This document shows, piece by piece, positions 45,826-58,457 of a stretch of 64,000 nt of DNA. Positions within the stretch are counted from its first letter, which is position 1. Each line of letters opens with the position of its first letter. Origin of the DNA: Ehretia macrophylla (Eukaryota; Streptophyta; Magnoliopsida; Boraginales; Ehretiaceae); assembly GCA_037974665.1 (NCBI GenBank), contig CM075771.1, positions 39,974,425 through 40,038,424 of the forward strand, in the 5' to 3' direction. The notes under the pieces are model-generated. The model ran no database searches. It was not told the origin of the DNA and saw nothing but the letters and a program-made list of their open reading frames with translations. The position numbers were made by a program, and so were the translations under genes.

Positions 45826-46382
45826 GCTTTTCAATTTTTTTCCTCTGGTTAGGGTTACCAAGATACTTTATCCACCACATTTCTATTATCGAATCCCACG
45901 GCACCTTGGGCAAGACAACTTCGTTTCACATGGAGGCTGGGCACATAAACCGAGGACGTGGGGCATGTGACCAAGTCTCTATCGCTCCGATGCCCATAAC
46001 TTTTGATTCGTAAGGAGTTACGCTGTGCACAGCATGCCGTTGGAAAGCTCTCCGAGAGCTCTACGATGGGCGCAGCTAGCTTGCTCGCTGTGCCGTTTTT
46101 GGAGCCCAAAATCAAACGTTTTCATCAGTTTCGGGCCACTTTTCTTATTAAGCTCTGTTTTTTCATCCCGGATCGTACTTCATCAGCTGTTAAAAGGACG
46201 ACAACCTTCGTCGTGTGACATTAGAGGGCTCTACATTGCGTCGATATCATGTCTTGCGAGGATGCTGCGTTGTTGAAGCGGATGGGTTGTTGTTAAGCCC
46301 ATTGGGCCTTCTGAATGGGCCATCTCTCTAGGCTGGGACTGTGAACCTTTAACACAAAAAGGAATTCTACCCCTAACATGAC

Positions 46383-46501
46383 GGGTGCGATCAGACCAGC
46401 ACTAATCCACGTGATCCCATCAGAACACCGAAGTTAAGTGTGCTTGGGCGATAGTAGTACTAGGATCGGTGACCCCCTGGGAAGTCCTCGTGTTACACCC
46501 C
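46383..46501 (+). rRNA. 5S rRNA copy 54
   Basis: 119 bases. Changes: T12G, G25C, C29G, G30T, T45A, C57T, G70T, G85C, G113A. G70T is shared with copy 53. Confidence 0.91.
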
Positions 46502-47059
46502 CCCTTTTCAATTTTTTTTCCTCCGGTTAGAGTTGCCAAGATACTTTATCCACTACATTTCTATTATCGAATCCCACGGCACCTTGGGCAAGACAACTTC
46601 GCTTAATGTGGAGGCTCGGCCTGCAAACCGAAGGCGTAAGGCTTGTGACCATGTTTCTGTCGCTCCGGTGCCCATAACTTTTGATCCTTAAGGAGTTACG
46701 CGGCGCACAGCATACCGTTGGAAAGCACTCCGAGAGCTCTACGACAAGGGCAGCAAGCTTGCTCGCTGTGCCCTTTTTGAATCCCAAAATCGAATGTTTT
46801 CATCAGTTTCGGGCCAGTTTTCAAATTAAGCTCTGTTTTTCCGTCCGGATCGTACGTCGTGAATTGTTAAAAGGACGACAACCTTACTCGCAGGACATTA
46901 GAGGGCGCTACAATGCATCGATATCACATCTTGCGAGGATGCTGCGTTGTTCAAGTGGATGGGTTGTTGTTAAGCCCATTGGGCCTTCTAAATGGGCCAT
47001 CTCTCTAGGATGGGACTGTGAACCATTAACACAAAAAGGAATTCTATCCCCACCATGAC

Positions 47060-47178
47060 TTGTGCGATCATACCAGCACTATTGCACTGGACCCCATCAG
47101 AACTCCGAAGTCAAGCGTGCTTGGACGAGAGTAGTACTAGGATGTGTGACCCCTTGGGCAGTCCTCGCGTTGCACCCC
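47060..47178 (+). rRNA. 5S rRNA copy 55
   Basis: 119 bases. Changes: G1T, G2T, A23T, C29T, T33C, T53C, G66A, G86T, C95T, A100C, T109C. Helix I has lost its first two pairs. Confidence 0.9.
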
Positions 47179-47650
47179 CCTTTTCAATTTTTTTTCCTCC
47201 GGTTAGGGTTGCCAAGATACTTTATCCACTACATTTCTATTATCGAATCCCACAGCACCTTGGGCAAGACAACTTCGCTTCACGTGGAGGCTGGGCCCAC
47301 AAACCAAGGGCGTAGGGCTTGTGACCAAGTCTCTGTCGCTCCGGTGCCCATAACTTTTGATTCGTAAGGAGTTACGCGGCGCAGAGCATACCGTTGGAAA
47401 GCTCTCTGAGAGCTCTACGACGGGAGCAGCTAGCTTGCTTGCTGTGTCCTTTTTGGAGCCCAAAATCGAACATTTTCATTAGTTTCAGGCCACTTTTCTT
47501 ATTAAGCTCTGTTTTTCCGTCCCGGATCGTACGTTGTGAGTTGTTAAAAGGACGACAACCTTACTCGCGGGACATTAGAGGGCCCTACAATGCGTCGATA
47601 TCACGTCTTGCGAGGATGCTGCGTTGTTGAAGAGGATGGGTTGTTGTTAA

Positions 47651-47674
47651 GCCCATTGGGCCTTCTGAATGGGC
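47651..47674 (+). repeat. Representative inverted repeat in the distal spacer
   Basis: GCCCATT and AATGGGC form a 7-base stem around a 10-base loop, about 70 bases before the next gene (copy 56). Present in most units in the form AGCCCATTGGGCC ... AATGGGCC. Confidence 0.6.
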
Positions 47675-47736
47675 CATCTCACTAGGCTGGGACTGTGAAC
47701 CGTTAAAACAAAAAGGAATTCTATCCCCAACATGAT

Positions 47737-47855
47737 GGGTGCGATCATACCAGCACTAATGCAACGGATCCCATCAGAACTCCGAAGTTAAGCGTGCTTG
47801 GGCGAGAGTAGTACTAGGATGGGTGAACCCTTGGGAAGTCCTCGTGTTGCACTTC
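47737..47855 (+). rRNA. 5S rRNA copy 56
   Basis: 119 bases. Changes: C28A, C91A, C95T, C117T, C118T. Confidence 0.92.
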
Positions 47856-48413
47856 CCTTTTCAATTTTTTTTCCTTCGGTTAGGGTTGCCGAGCTACTTT
47901 ATCCACCACATTTTTATTATCGAATCCCACGGCACCTTGGGCAAGGCAACTTCGCTTCACGAGGAGGCTAGGCTAGCAAACCGAGGGCGTAGGGCTTGTG
48001 ACCAGGTCTCCATCGCTCTGGTACCCATAACTTTTGATCCGTAAGGAGTTACGCGGCGCACAGCATACCGTTGGAAATCTCTCTGAGAGCTCTACGACGG
48101 TGGCAGCTAGCTTGCTCGCTGTGCCCTTTCTGGAGCCCAAAATTGAACATTTTCATCAGTTTCAGGCCACTTTTCTTATTATGCTCTGTTTTTCCATCAC
48201 GGATCGTACGTCATGAGCTGTTAAAAGGACGACAACCTTACTCGCGGCACATTCGAGGGCCTTACATTGTGTCGATATCACGTCTTGCAAGGATGCTGCG
48301 TTGTTGAAGCGGATAGGTTGTTGTTAAGCCCATTGGGCCTTCTGAATAGGCCATCTCTCTATGCTGGGACTGTGAACCGTTAACACAAAAAGGAATTGTA
48401 CCCCCAACATGAC

Positions 48414-48529
48414 GGGTGCAATCATACTAGCACCAATGCACCGGATCCCATCAGAACTCCGAATTTAAGCTTGCTAGGGCGAGAGTAGTACTAGGATGGG
48501 TGACCCCCAGGGAAGTCGTCTTGCACCTC
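48414..48529 (+). rRNA. 5S rRNA copy 57, 3 bases short
   Basis: 116 bases: CTC of 105-107 is missing. Other changes: G7A, C15T, T21C, G51T, G58T, T63A, T96A, G110C, C118T. Three changes in the A-box region make it a likely pseudogene. Confidence 0.9.
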
Positions 48530-49088
48530 CCTTTTCAAATTTTTTTTCCTCCAGTTAGGGTTGCCAAGATACTTTATCCACCACATTTCTATTATCGAAT
48601 CCCACGGCACCTTGGGCAAGACAACTTCGCTTCACATGGAGGCTGGGCCCGCAAACCGATGGCGTAGGGCTTGTGACCAGGTCTCTGTCGCTCTGGTGCC
48701 CATAACTTTTGATCCGTAGGGAGTTACGCGGCGCACAGCATACCGATGGAAAGCTCTTTGAGAGCTCTACGACGAGGGTAGCAAGCTTGCTCGCGGTACC
48801 CATTTTGGAGCCCAAAATCGAACGTTTTAATCAGATTCGGGCCACTTTTCTTATTAAGCTCTGTTTTTCCATCCCGGATCGTACGTCGTGATTTGTTAAA
48901 AGGACAACAACCTTACTTGCGCGACATTAGAGGGCCCTACAATGCGTCGATATCACGTCTTGCGAGGATGCTGCGTTGTTGAAGCGGGTGGGTTGTTGTT
49001 AATCCCATTGGGCCTTCTTAATGGACCATCTCTCTAGGCTGGGACTGTGAACCATTAACACAAAAAGGAATTCTACCCCAACCATGAT

Positions 49089-49207
49089 GGGTGCGATCGT
49101 ACTAGCACTAATGCACCGGATCCCATCAGAACTCCGAAGTTAAGCGTGCTTGGGTGAGGGTAGTACTAGGATGGGTGACCCCCTGGGAAGTCCTCGTGTT
49201 GCACCCC
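49089..49207 (+). rRNA. 5S rRNA copy 58
   Basis: 119 bases. Changes: A11G, C15T, C67T, A71G. About 36 bases are missing from the spacer after it (near 49358). Confidence 0.93.
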
Positions 49208-49729
49208 CCTTTTCAATTTGTTTTCCTCCGGTAAGGGTTGCCAAGATATTTTTTCCACCACATTTCTATTATCGAATCCCACGGCACCTTGGGCAAGACA
49301 ACTTCGCTTCACGTGGAGGCTGGGCCCGCAAACCAAGGGCGGAGGGATTTTTACCAGGTAAAGAGTTAAGTGGCGCACAGCATAACGTTAGAAAGCTCTC
49401 CGAGAGCTCTACGACCGGGGCAGCAAACTTGCTCGTTGTGCCTTTTTGGAGCCCAAAATCGAACGTTTTCATCAATTTCGGGCCACTTTTCTTATTAAGC
49501 TCTATTTTTCTATCCCGGATCGAACGTCATGAGCTGTTAAAAGGACGACAACCTTACTCGCGGGACATTAGAGGGCCCTACAATGCGTCGATATCACGTG
49601 TTGCAAGGATGCTGCGTTGTTGAAGCGGATGGGTTGCTGTTAAGCCCATTGGGCCTTCTGAATGGGCCATCTCTCTAGGCTGGGACTGTGAACCGTTAAC
49701 ACAAAAAGGAATTCTACCCCAAACATGAG

Positions 49730-49848
49730 AGGTGCGATCATACCAGCACTAATGCACCGGATTCCATCAGAACTCCGAAGTTTAGCGTGCTAGGGCGAGA
49801 GTAGTACTAGGATGGATGACCCCGTGGGAAGTCCTCGTATTGCACCCC
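49730..49848 (+). rRNA. 5S rRNA copy 59
   Basis: 119 bases. Changes: G1A, C34T, A54T, T63A, G87A, C95G, G110A. T63A is shared with copy 57. The base before the gene is G instead of the usual C. Confidence 0.92.
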
Positions 49849-50407
49849 CCTTTTCAATTTTTTTTCCTCTTGTTAGGGTTGCCAAGATATTTTATCTACC
49901 ACATTTCGATTATCGAATCCCACGGCACCTTGGGCAAGACAACTTCGATTCACGTGGAGGCTGGGCTCGCAAACCGAGGGCGTAGGGCTTGTGACCAAGT
50001 CTCTGTCGCTCCGGTGCCAATAACTTTTGATCCGTAAGGAGTTATACGGCGTATAGCATACCGTTGGAAAGCTCTCCAAGAGCTCTACAACGGGGGGTTG
50101 CAAGCTCGCTCGTTGTGCCCTTTTTGGAGCCCAAAATCGAACGTTTTCATCAGTTTTGGTCCATTTTTCTTATTAAGCTCTATTTTTTTGTCCTGGATCG
50201 TACGTCATGAGCTATTAAAAGGACGACAACCTTACTCGCGGGACAATAGAGGGCCCTACAATGCGTCGATATCACGTCTTGCGAGGATGCTGTGTTGTTG
50301 AAGCGGATGGGTTGTTGTTAAGCCCATTGGGCCTTCTGAATGGGCCATCTCACTAGGCTGGGACTGTGAACCGTTAACACAAAAACAAATTGTACCCCCA
50401 ACATGAC

Positions 50408-50526
50408 GGGTGTGATCATACCAGCACTAATGCACCGGATCCCATCAGAACTCCGAAGTTCAGTGTGCTTGGGCGAGAGTAGTACTAGGATGGGTGACCC
50501 CGTGGGAAGTACTCGTGTTGCACCCC
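50408..50526 (+). rRNA. 5S rRNA copy 60
   Basis: 119 bases. Changes: C6T, A54C, C57T, C95G, C104A. Confidence 0.92.
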
Positions 50527-51082
50527 CCTTTTCAATTTTTTTCCTCTGGTTAGGGTTTCCAAGATACTTTATCCACCACATTTCTATTATCGAATCCCAC
50601 GGCACCTTGGGCAAGACAACTTCGCTTCTCGTGGAGGCTGGGCCAGCAAAACGAGGTCGTAGGGCTTGTGACCAGGTCTCCGTTGCTTTAGTGCCCATGA
50701 CTTTTGATTCGTTAGGAGTTACACGACGCACAGCATACCGTTGGAAAGCACTCTGAGAGCTCTACGACGAGGGTAGCAAGCTTGATTTCTGTACCCTTTT
50801 TGGAGCCCAAAATAGAACTTTTTCATCAGTATCGGGACACTTTTCTTATTAAGCTCTGTTTTTCCATCCCGGATCATACGTCGTGACATGTTAAATGGAC
50901 GACAACCTTACTCGCGGGATATTAGAAGGCCCTACAATGCTCGATATCACGTCTTGCAAGGATGCTACGTTGTTGAAGCGGATGAGTTATTTTTAAGCCC
51001 ATTGGGCCTTCTGAATGGGCCATCTCTCTAGGCTGGGATTGTGAACCGTTAACACAAAAAGGAATTCTACCCCCAACATGAC

Positions 51083-51201
51083 GGGGGCGATCATACCAGA
51101 ATTAATGCACCGAATCCCATCAGAACACCGAGGTTAAGCGTTTTTGGGCGAGAGTAGTACTAGGATGGGTGACCCCATGGGAAGTCCTCGTGTTGCACCC
51201 C
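51083..51201 (+). rRNA. 5S rRNA copy 61
   Basis: 119 bases. Changes: T4G, C18A, C20T, G31A, T45A, A50G, G60T, C61T, C95A. The next spacer carries GGAGTTTGTGC, otherwise seen only after copy 74. Confidence 0.91.
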
Positions 51202-51760
51202 CCTTTTCAATTCTTTTTTCTTCCTTTTAGGGTTGCTAAGATATTTTATCCACCACATTTCTATTATCGAATCCCACGGCACCTTGGGCAAGACAACTTC
51301 GCTTCACGTTGAGGCTGGGCCCGCAAATCGGGGGCGTAGGGCTTGTGACCAAGTCTCTGTCGCTCTGGTGCCCATAACTTTTGATCCGTAAGGAGTTTGT
51401 GCAGTGCACAGTATACCGTTGGAAAGCTCTCTGAGAGCTCTACGACGGGGGCAGCTAGCTTGCTCGCTGTGCCAATTTTGGAGCTCAAAATCGAACGTTT
51501 TCATCAGTGTCAGGACACTTTTCTTATTAAGCTATGTTTTTCCATCCCGGATCGTATGCCGTGAGCTGTTAAAAGGATGACAACCTTGCTCGTGGGACAT
51601 TGAGGGCCCTACAATGCGTCGATATCACGTCTTGCGAGGATGCTGCGTTGTGGAAGCGGATGGGTTGTTGTTAAGCCCATTGGGACTTCTGAATGAGCAA
51701 TCTCTCTAGGCTGGAACTGTGAACTGTTAACACATAAAGGAATTGTGCCATCAACATGAC

Positions 51761-51879
51761 GGGTGCGATCATACCGGCACTAATTCACTGGATCCTATCA
51801 GAACTCCGAAGTTAAGCGTGTTTGGGCGAGAGTAGTACTGGGATGGGTGACCCCCAGGGTAGGTCTCGGGTTGCACCTC
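51761..51879 (+). rRNA. 5S rRNA copy 62 (type B)
   Basis: 119 bases. Changes: A16G, G25T, C29T, C36T, C61T, A80G, T96A, A100T, T103G, C104T, T109G, C118T. Type B upstream stretch after a type A mid-spacer. Among the most decayed copies. Confidence 0.9.
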
Positions 51880-52437
51880 CCTTTTCAATTTTTTTTCCTC
51901 CGGTTAGGGTTGCCAAGAAATTTTATCCACCACATTTCTATTATCGAATCCCACGGCACCTTGGGCAAGACAACTTCGCTTCACGTGGAGGTTGGACCCT
52001 CAAACCGAGGGCGTAGGGCTTGTGACCAGGTCTCCGTCGCTCTGGTGCCCATAACTTTTGATCCGTAAGGAGTTACGCGGCGCACAGCATACCGTTGGAA
52101 AGCTCTCTGAGAGCTCTACGATGGGGGTAGCTAGCTTGCTTGCTTTGCCCTTTTTGGAGCCCAAAATCGAACGTTTTCATCAGTTTCTAGCCACTTTTCT
52201 TATTAAGCTTGGTTTTTCCGTCCTGGATCGTACATCGTGAGCTGTTAAAAGGATGACAACCATACTCGCGGGACATTAAAGGGCCCTACAATGCGTCGAT
52301 ATCACGTCTTGCAAGGATGCTGCATTGTTGAAGCGGATGGATTGTTGTTTAGCCAATTGGGCCATCTGAATGGGCTATCTCTCTAGGCTGGGACTGTGAA
52401 CTATTAACACAAAAAGGAATTCTACCCCAAACATGAC

Positions 52438-52556
52438 GGGTGCGATCATACCAGCACTAATGCATCGGATCCCATCAGAACTCCGAAGTTAATCGTGCTT
52501 AGGCGAGAGTATTACTAGGATGGGTGATGCCCTAGGAAGTCCTCGTGTTGCACCCC
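52438..52556 (+). rRNA. 5S rRNA copy 63
   Basis: 119 bases. Changes: C28T, G56T, G64A, G75T, C91T, C92G, G97A. Confidence 0.92.
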
Positions 52557-53114
52557 CCTTTTCAATTTTTTTTCCTTCGGTTAGGGTTGCCAAGATACTT
52601 TATCCACCACAATTCTATTATCGAATCCCACGGCACCTTGGGCAAGACAACTTGGCTTCACGTAGAGGCTGGGCCCGCAAACTGAGTTCATAAGGCTTGT
52701 GACCAAGTCTCTGTCGCTCTGGTGCGCATAACTTTTGATCCGTAAGGAGTTACGCGGCGCATAGCATACCATTGGAAAGCTCTCTGAGAGCTCTACGATG
52801 GGGGCAGCAAGCATGCTCGCTGTGCCCTTTTTCGAGCCCAACATTGAACGTTATCATCAGTTTTGGGCCACTTTTCTTATTAAGCTCTGTTTTTTCGTCC
52901 CGGATCGTACGTCATGAACTGTTAAATGGATGACAACCTTACTTGCGGGACATTATAGGGCCCTACAAAGTGTCGATATCACGTCTTGCGAGGTTGCTGC
53001 GTTGTTGAAGTGGATGGGTTGTTATTAATCCCATTGGGCCTTCTCAATAGGCCATCTCTCTAGGGTGGGACTGTGAAACGTTAACACAAAAAGGAATTCT
53101 ATCACAACCATGAC

Positions 53115-53233
53115 GGGTACGATCATACCAGCAATAATGCACCGGATCCCATCAGAACCCCGAAGTTAAGCGTGCTTGGGTTTGAGTAGTACTAGGATGG
53201 GTGACCCCCTCGGAAGTCCTCGTGTTGCACCCC
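53115..53233 (+). rRNA. 5S rRNA copy 64
   Basis: 119 bases. Changes: G5A, C20A, T45C, C67T, G68T, A69T, G97C. The intermediate element 67-72 is largely replaced. Confidence 0.92.
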
Positions 53234-53792
53234 CCTTTTCAATTTTTTTTTCCTCCAGTTAGGGTTGCCAAGATATTTTATCCACCACATTTCTATTATC
53301 GAATACCACGGCACCTTGGGCAAGACAACTTCGCTTCACGTGGAGGCTGGGCCCGCAAACCGAGATCGTAGGGATTGTTACCAAGTCTCCGTCGCTTCGG
53401 TGCCCATAACTTTTGATCCGTAAGGAGTTAAGTGGCGCACAACATACCGTTGGAAAGCTCTCCGAGAGCTCTACGACGGGGGCATCAAGCTTGCTCGTTG
53501 TGCCCTTTTTGGAGCCCAAAATCGAACGTTTTCATCAGTTTAAGGCCACTTTTCTTATTAAGCTTTGTTTTTCCATCCCGGATCGTACGTCGTGAACTGC
53601 TAAAAGTACGACAACCTAACTCGCAGGATATTATAGGGCCCTACAAAGCGTCGATATCACGTCTTGCGAGTATGCTGCGTTGTTGAAGCGGATGGGTTGT
53701 TGTTAAGACCATTGGGCCTTCTGAATGGGCCATCTCTCTAGGCTGGGACTGTGAACCGTTAACACAAAAAGGAATTCTACCCCCACCATGAC

Positions 53793-53911
53793 GGGTGCGA
53801 TCATACCAGCACTAATGCACCGGATCCCATCAGAACTCCGAAGTTCAGCGTGCTTGGGTGAGAGTAGTAATAGGATGGGTGACCCCTTGGGAAGTCCTGG
53901 TGTTGCACCCC
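53793..53911 (+). rRNA. 5S rRNA copy 65
   Basis: 119 bases. Changes: A54C, C67T, C78A, C95T, C107G. Confidence 0.92.
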
Positions 53912-54467
53912 TTTTTCATTTTGTTTTCCTCCAGTTAGGGTTGCCAAGATATTTTATCCACCACATTTCTATTATCGATTCCCACGGCACCTTGGGCAAG
54001 ACAACTTCGCTTCACATGGAGTCTGGGCCCGCAAATCAAGGGCGTAGGGATTGTTACCAGGTCTCCGTCAATCCGATGACCATAACTTTTGATCCGTAAG
54101 GAGTTAAGCGGCGCACAGCATACCGTTGGAAAGCTCTCCGAGAGCTCTATGTCGGGAGCAGCAAGCTTGCTCGTTGTGGCCTTTTTGGAGCCCAAAATCG
54201 AACGTTTTCTTCTTTTTCGGGCCGCTTTCCTTATTAACTCTATTTTTTCGTCCCAGATCATACGTCGTGAGTTGTTAAAAGGACGACAACCTTACTCGCG
54301 GGACATTAGAGGGCCCTACAATGCGTCGATATGACGTCTTGCGAGGATGCTATGTTGTTGAAGCGGATGGGTTGTTGTTAATCCCATTGGGCCTTCTGAA
54401 TGGGCCATCTCTCTAGACTGGGACTGTGAACCGTTAACACAAAAAGGAATTCCACCGCCAACATAAT

Positions 54468-54586
54468 GGGTACGATCATACCAGCACTAATGCACCAGAT
54501 CCCATCAAAACTCCGAAGTTAAGCGTGCTTGGGTGAAGGTAGTACTAGGATGGGTGACCCCGTGGGAAGTCCTCGTGTTGCACTCC
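54468..54586 (+). rRNA. 5S rRNA copy 66
   Basis: 119 bases. Changes: G5A, G30A, G41A, C67T, G70A, A71G, C95G, C117T. The spacer after it contains the 235-base duplication. Confidence 0.92.
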
Positions 54587-54835
54587 CCTTTTCAATTTTT
54601 TTTCCTCCGGTTAGGGTTGCCAAGATACTTTATCCACCACATTTCTATTATCGAATTCCACGGCACCTTGGTCAAGACAACTTCCCTTCACGGTAGGGCA
54701 GGGCCCGCAAACGGAGGGCGTAGGGCTTTTGACCAGGTCTCTGTTGCTCTGGTGCCCATAGCTTTTGATCCATACGGAGTTACGCGATGCACAGCATACC
54801 GTTGGAAAGCACTCTGAGAGCTCTACGACGAGTGT

Positions 54836-55305
54836 AGCAAGCTTGCTTGCTGTACCCTTTTTGGAGCCCAAAATTGAACGTTTTCATCAGTTCCGGGAAA
54901 CTTTTCTGATTTTGCTATGTTTTTCCTTCCCGGATCGTAGATCGTGAACTGTTAAAAGGATGACAACCTTACTGGCTGGACATTAGAGGACCCTACAACG
55001 TGTTGATATCACGTCTTGCGAGGATGCTGCGTTGCTGCAGCGGATGGGTTGTTGTGAAGCCGATTGGGGCAGCAAGCTTGCTCGCTGTGCCCTTTTTGGA
55101 GCCCAAAATTGAATGTTTTCATCTGTTTCGAGCCACTTTTCTTATTAAGCTATATTTTTTCATCCCGGATCGTACATCGTGAACAGTTAAAAGGACAACA
55201 ACCTTACTCGCGGGACATTAGAGGGCCCTACAATGCGTCGATATCACGTCTTGCAAGGATGCTGCGTTGGTGAAGCAGAAGGGTTGTCGTTAAGCCCATT
55301 GGGCC
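54836..55305 (+). repeat. 235-base tandem duplication inside a spacer
   Basis: After GAAGCCGATT the sequence jumps back to GGGCAGCAAGCTTGC (55067 on), so the spacer part from AGCAAGC to AAGCC is present twice (54836-55070 and 55071-55305). The unit is 912 bases. GGGC is common to both sides of the jump. The first half is type B-like (TTTTGCTATG, CCTTCCCGG), the second type A-like, so this looks like an unequal exchange between two unit types. Confidence 0.85.
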
Positions 55306-55379
55306 TTCTGAATGGGCCATCTCTCTAGGCTAGGACTGTGAACCGTTAACACAAAAAGGAATTCTACCCCCAACATGAC

Positions 55380-55497
55380 GTGTGCGATCATAAATCACTA
55401 ATGCACCGGATCCTATCAGAACTCCGAAGTTAAGCGTGCTTGGGCGAGAGTAGTACTAGGATGGGTGACACCCTGGGAAGTCCTTGTGTTGCACCCC
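55380..55497 (+). rRNA. 5S rRNA copy 67, 1 base short
   Basis: 118 bases: one base is lost and others changed in 14-17 (ATAAATCAC). Other changes: G2T, C36T, C92A, C107T. Confidence 0.91.
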
Positions 55498-56055
55498 GCT
55501 TTTAAATTTTTTTCTTCCTCCGGTTAGGGTTAACAAGATACTTTATCCACCACATTTCTATTATCGAATCCCACGGCAGCTTGGGCAAGACAACTTCGCT
55601 TCACGTGGAGGCTGAGCCCGCAAACCGAGGGCGTAGGGCTTGTGACCAGGTCTCCGTTGCTCTGGTGCCCATAACTTTTGATCCGTAAGGAATAACGCGA
55701 CGCACAGCATACCGTTGGAAAGCTCTCTGAGAGCTCTACGACGAGGGTAGCAAGCTTGCTCGTTGTACCTTTTTTGGAGCAAAAATGAAAGTTTTCATCA
55801 GTTTCGGGCCACTTTTCTTATTAAGCTCTGTTTTTCCATCCCTGATCATACGTCGTGAACTGTCAAAAGGATGACAACCTTACTCGCGGGATATTAGAGG
55901 GCCTTACAATGCGTCGATATCACGTCCTGTGATGATGCTACGTTTTTGAAGCGGATGGGTTGTTATTAAGCCCATTGGGCCTTCTGAATGGGCCATCTCA
56001 CTAGGCTGGGACTGTGAACCGTTAACACAAAAAGGAATTCTACCCCCAACATGAT

Positions 56056-56174
56056 GGTTGCGATCATAGCAGCACTAATGCACTGGATCCTATCAGAACT
56101 CCGAAGTTAGGCATTCTTGGGCGAGAGTAGTACTAGGATGGGTGACCCCGTAGGAAGTCCTCGTCTTGCACCCC
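56056..56174 (+). rRNA. 5S rRNA copy 68 (type B gene, type A spacer)
   Basis: 119 bases. Changes: G3T, C14G, C29T, C36T, A55G, G58A, G60T, C95G, G97A, G110C. The type B pair C29T and C36T sits behind a type A upstream spacer, so this copy is a recombinant. Confidence 0.91.
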
Positions 56175-56732
56175 CATTTTCAATTTTTTTTCCTCCGGTT
56201 AGGGTTGCCAAGATAGTTTATCCACCACATTTCTATTATTGAATCCCACAGCAACTTGGGCAAGACAACTTCGTTTCACGTGGAGGCTGGGCCCGCAAAC
56301 CGAGGACATAGGGATTGTGACCAGGTATCTGTCGCTACGGTGCCCATACCTTTTGATCCGTAAGGAGATACCCGGCGCACAGTATACCGTTGGAAAGCAC
56401 TTCGAGAGCTCTACGACAAGGGCATCTAGCTTCCTCGCTATGCCCTTTTTGGAGCCCAAAATTGAACATTTTCATCAATTTTGGGCCACTTTTCTTATTA
56501 AGCACTATTTTTCTGTCCCGGATCGTACATCGTGTGCTGTTAAAAGGACGAAAACCTTACTAGCGGGACATTAGAGGGCCCTACAACGCGTCGATATCAC
56601 GTCTCGCGAGGATGCTGCGTTATTAAAGCGGATGGGTTGTTGTTTAGCCCATTGGGCCTTCTGAATGGGCCATCTCTCTAGGCTGGGACGGTGAACCGTT
56701 AACACGTAAAGGAATTCTAGCCCGACCATGAC

Positions 56733-56851
56733 GGGTGCGATCATACCAGCACTAATGCACCGGATCCCATCAGAACTCCGAAGTTAAGCACGCTTGGGCG
56801 AGAGTAGTACTAGAATGGGTGACCCCCTTGGAAGTCCTCGTGTTGCACCCC
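56733..56851 (+). rRNA. 5S rRNA copy 69
   Basis: 119 bases. Changes: G58A, T59C, G82A, G97T. Confidence 0.93.
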
Positions 56852-57410
56852 CACTTTCAATTTTTTTTTCCTCCGGTTAGGGTTCCCAAGATACTTTATC
56901 CACTACATTTCTATTATTGAATCCTACGGCACCTTGGGCAAGACAACTTCGCTTCACGTTGAGGCTGGGCCCACAAACTGAGGGAGTAGAGAATGTTACC
57001 AAGTCTCCGTCGCTCCGGTGCTCATAACTTTTGATCCGTAAGGAGTTAAGCGGCGTACAGCATACCATTGGAAAGCTCTCCGAGAGCTCTACGATGGGGG
57101 TAGCAAGCTTGCTAGTTGTGCACTTTTTGGGGCTCAAAATCGATTGTTTTCATCAGTTTCGTCCCACTTTTCTTATTAAGCTCTGTTTTTCCATCTCGGA
57201 TCGTACATCGTGAGCTGTTAAAAGGACGACAACCTTACTCGCGGGACATTAGAGGGCCCTACATTGCATCGATATCACGTCTTGCGAGGATGCTGCGTTG
57301 TTGAAGCGGATGGGTTGTCGTTAAGCCCATTTGGCTTTCTGAATGGGCCATCTCTCTAGGCTCGGACTATGAACCGTTAACACAAAAACGAATTCTACCC
57401 TCAACATGAC

Positions 57411-57529
57411 GGGTGCAATCATACCAACACTAATGCACCGGATCCCATAAGAACTCCGAAGTTCAGCGTGCTTGGGCGAGAGTAGTACTAGGATGGGTGA
57501 CGACGTGGGAAGTCCTCGTGTTGCACACC
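57411..57529 (+). rRNA. 5S rRNA copy 70
   Basis: 119 bases. Changes: G7A, G17A, C39A, A54C, C92G, C93A, C95G, C117A. Its spacer shares GGAATAACGCGACGC and the TTGGAGCAAAAA variant with the spacer after copy 67, three units back. Confidence 0.92.
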
Positions 57530-58087
57530 CCTTTTGAATTTTTTTTCCTCCGGTTGGGGTTGCCAAGATACTTTATCCACCAAATTTCTAATATCGAATC
57601 CCACGGCACCTTGGGGAAGACAACTTCGCTTCACGTTGAGGCTGGGCCCGCAAACCGAGGGCGTAGGGCTTGTGACCAGGTCTCCGTTGCTCTGGTGCCC
57701 ATAACTTTTGATCCGTAAGGAATAACGCGACGCACAGCATACCGTTGGAACGCTCTCTGAGAGCTCTACGACGAGGGTAGCAAGCTTGCTCGTTGTACCC
57801 TTTTTGGAGCAAAAAATTGAACGTGTTCATGAGTTTCAGGCCACTTTTCTTATTAAGCTCTATTTTTTCGTCCCGGATCGTACGACGTGAGCTGTTAAAA
57901 GGAAGGCAAGCTTACTCGTGGGACATTAGAGGGCCCTACAATGCGTCGATATCACGTCTTGCAACGATGTTGCGTTGTTGAAGCGGAAGGGTTGTTGTTA
58001 AGCCCATTGGGCCTTCTGAATGGGCCATCTCTCTAGATTGGGACTGTGAACGGTTAACACAAAAAGGAATTCTACCCCTACCATGAC

Positions 58088-58208
58088 GGGTGCGATCATC
58101 CCAGCACTAATGCACCGGATCCCATCAGAACTCTGAAGTTAAGCGTGTGCTTGGGCGAGAGTAGTACTAGGATGGGTGACCCCCTGGGAAGTCCTCGTGT
58201 AGCACCCC
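58088..58208 (+). rRNA. 5S rRNA copy 71, 2-base insertion
   Basis: 121 bases: GT inserted in the A-box region (GCGTGTGCTTGGG), as in copy 52. Other changes: A13C, C47T, T112A. The insertion alters A-box spacing. Confidence 0.92.
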
Positions 58209-58457
58209 CCTTTTCAATTTTTTTTTCCTCCGGTTAGGGTTGCCAAGATATTTTATCCACCACATTCTATTATCGAATTGCACGGCACCTTGGGCAAGAC
58301 AACTTTGCTTCACGTGGAGGATGGGCCGGCAAACCGAGGGCGTAGGGCTTGTGACCATGTCTTCGTCGCTCCGGTGCCCATAACTTTTGATCCGTAAGGA
58401 GTTGCGCGGCGCACAGCATACCGTTGGAAAGCTCTCTGATAGCTCTACGACGGGGGC

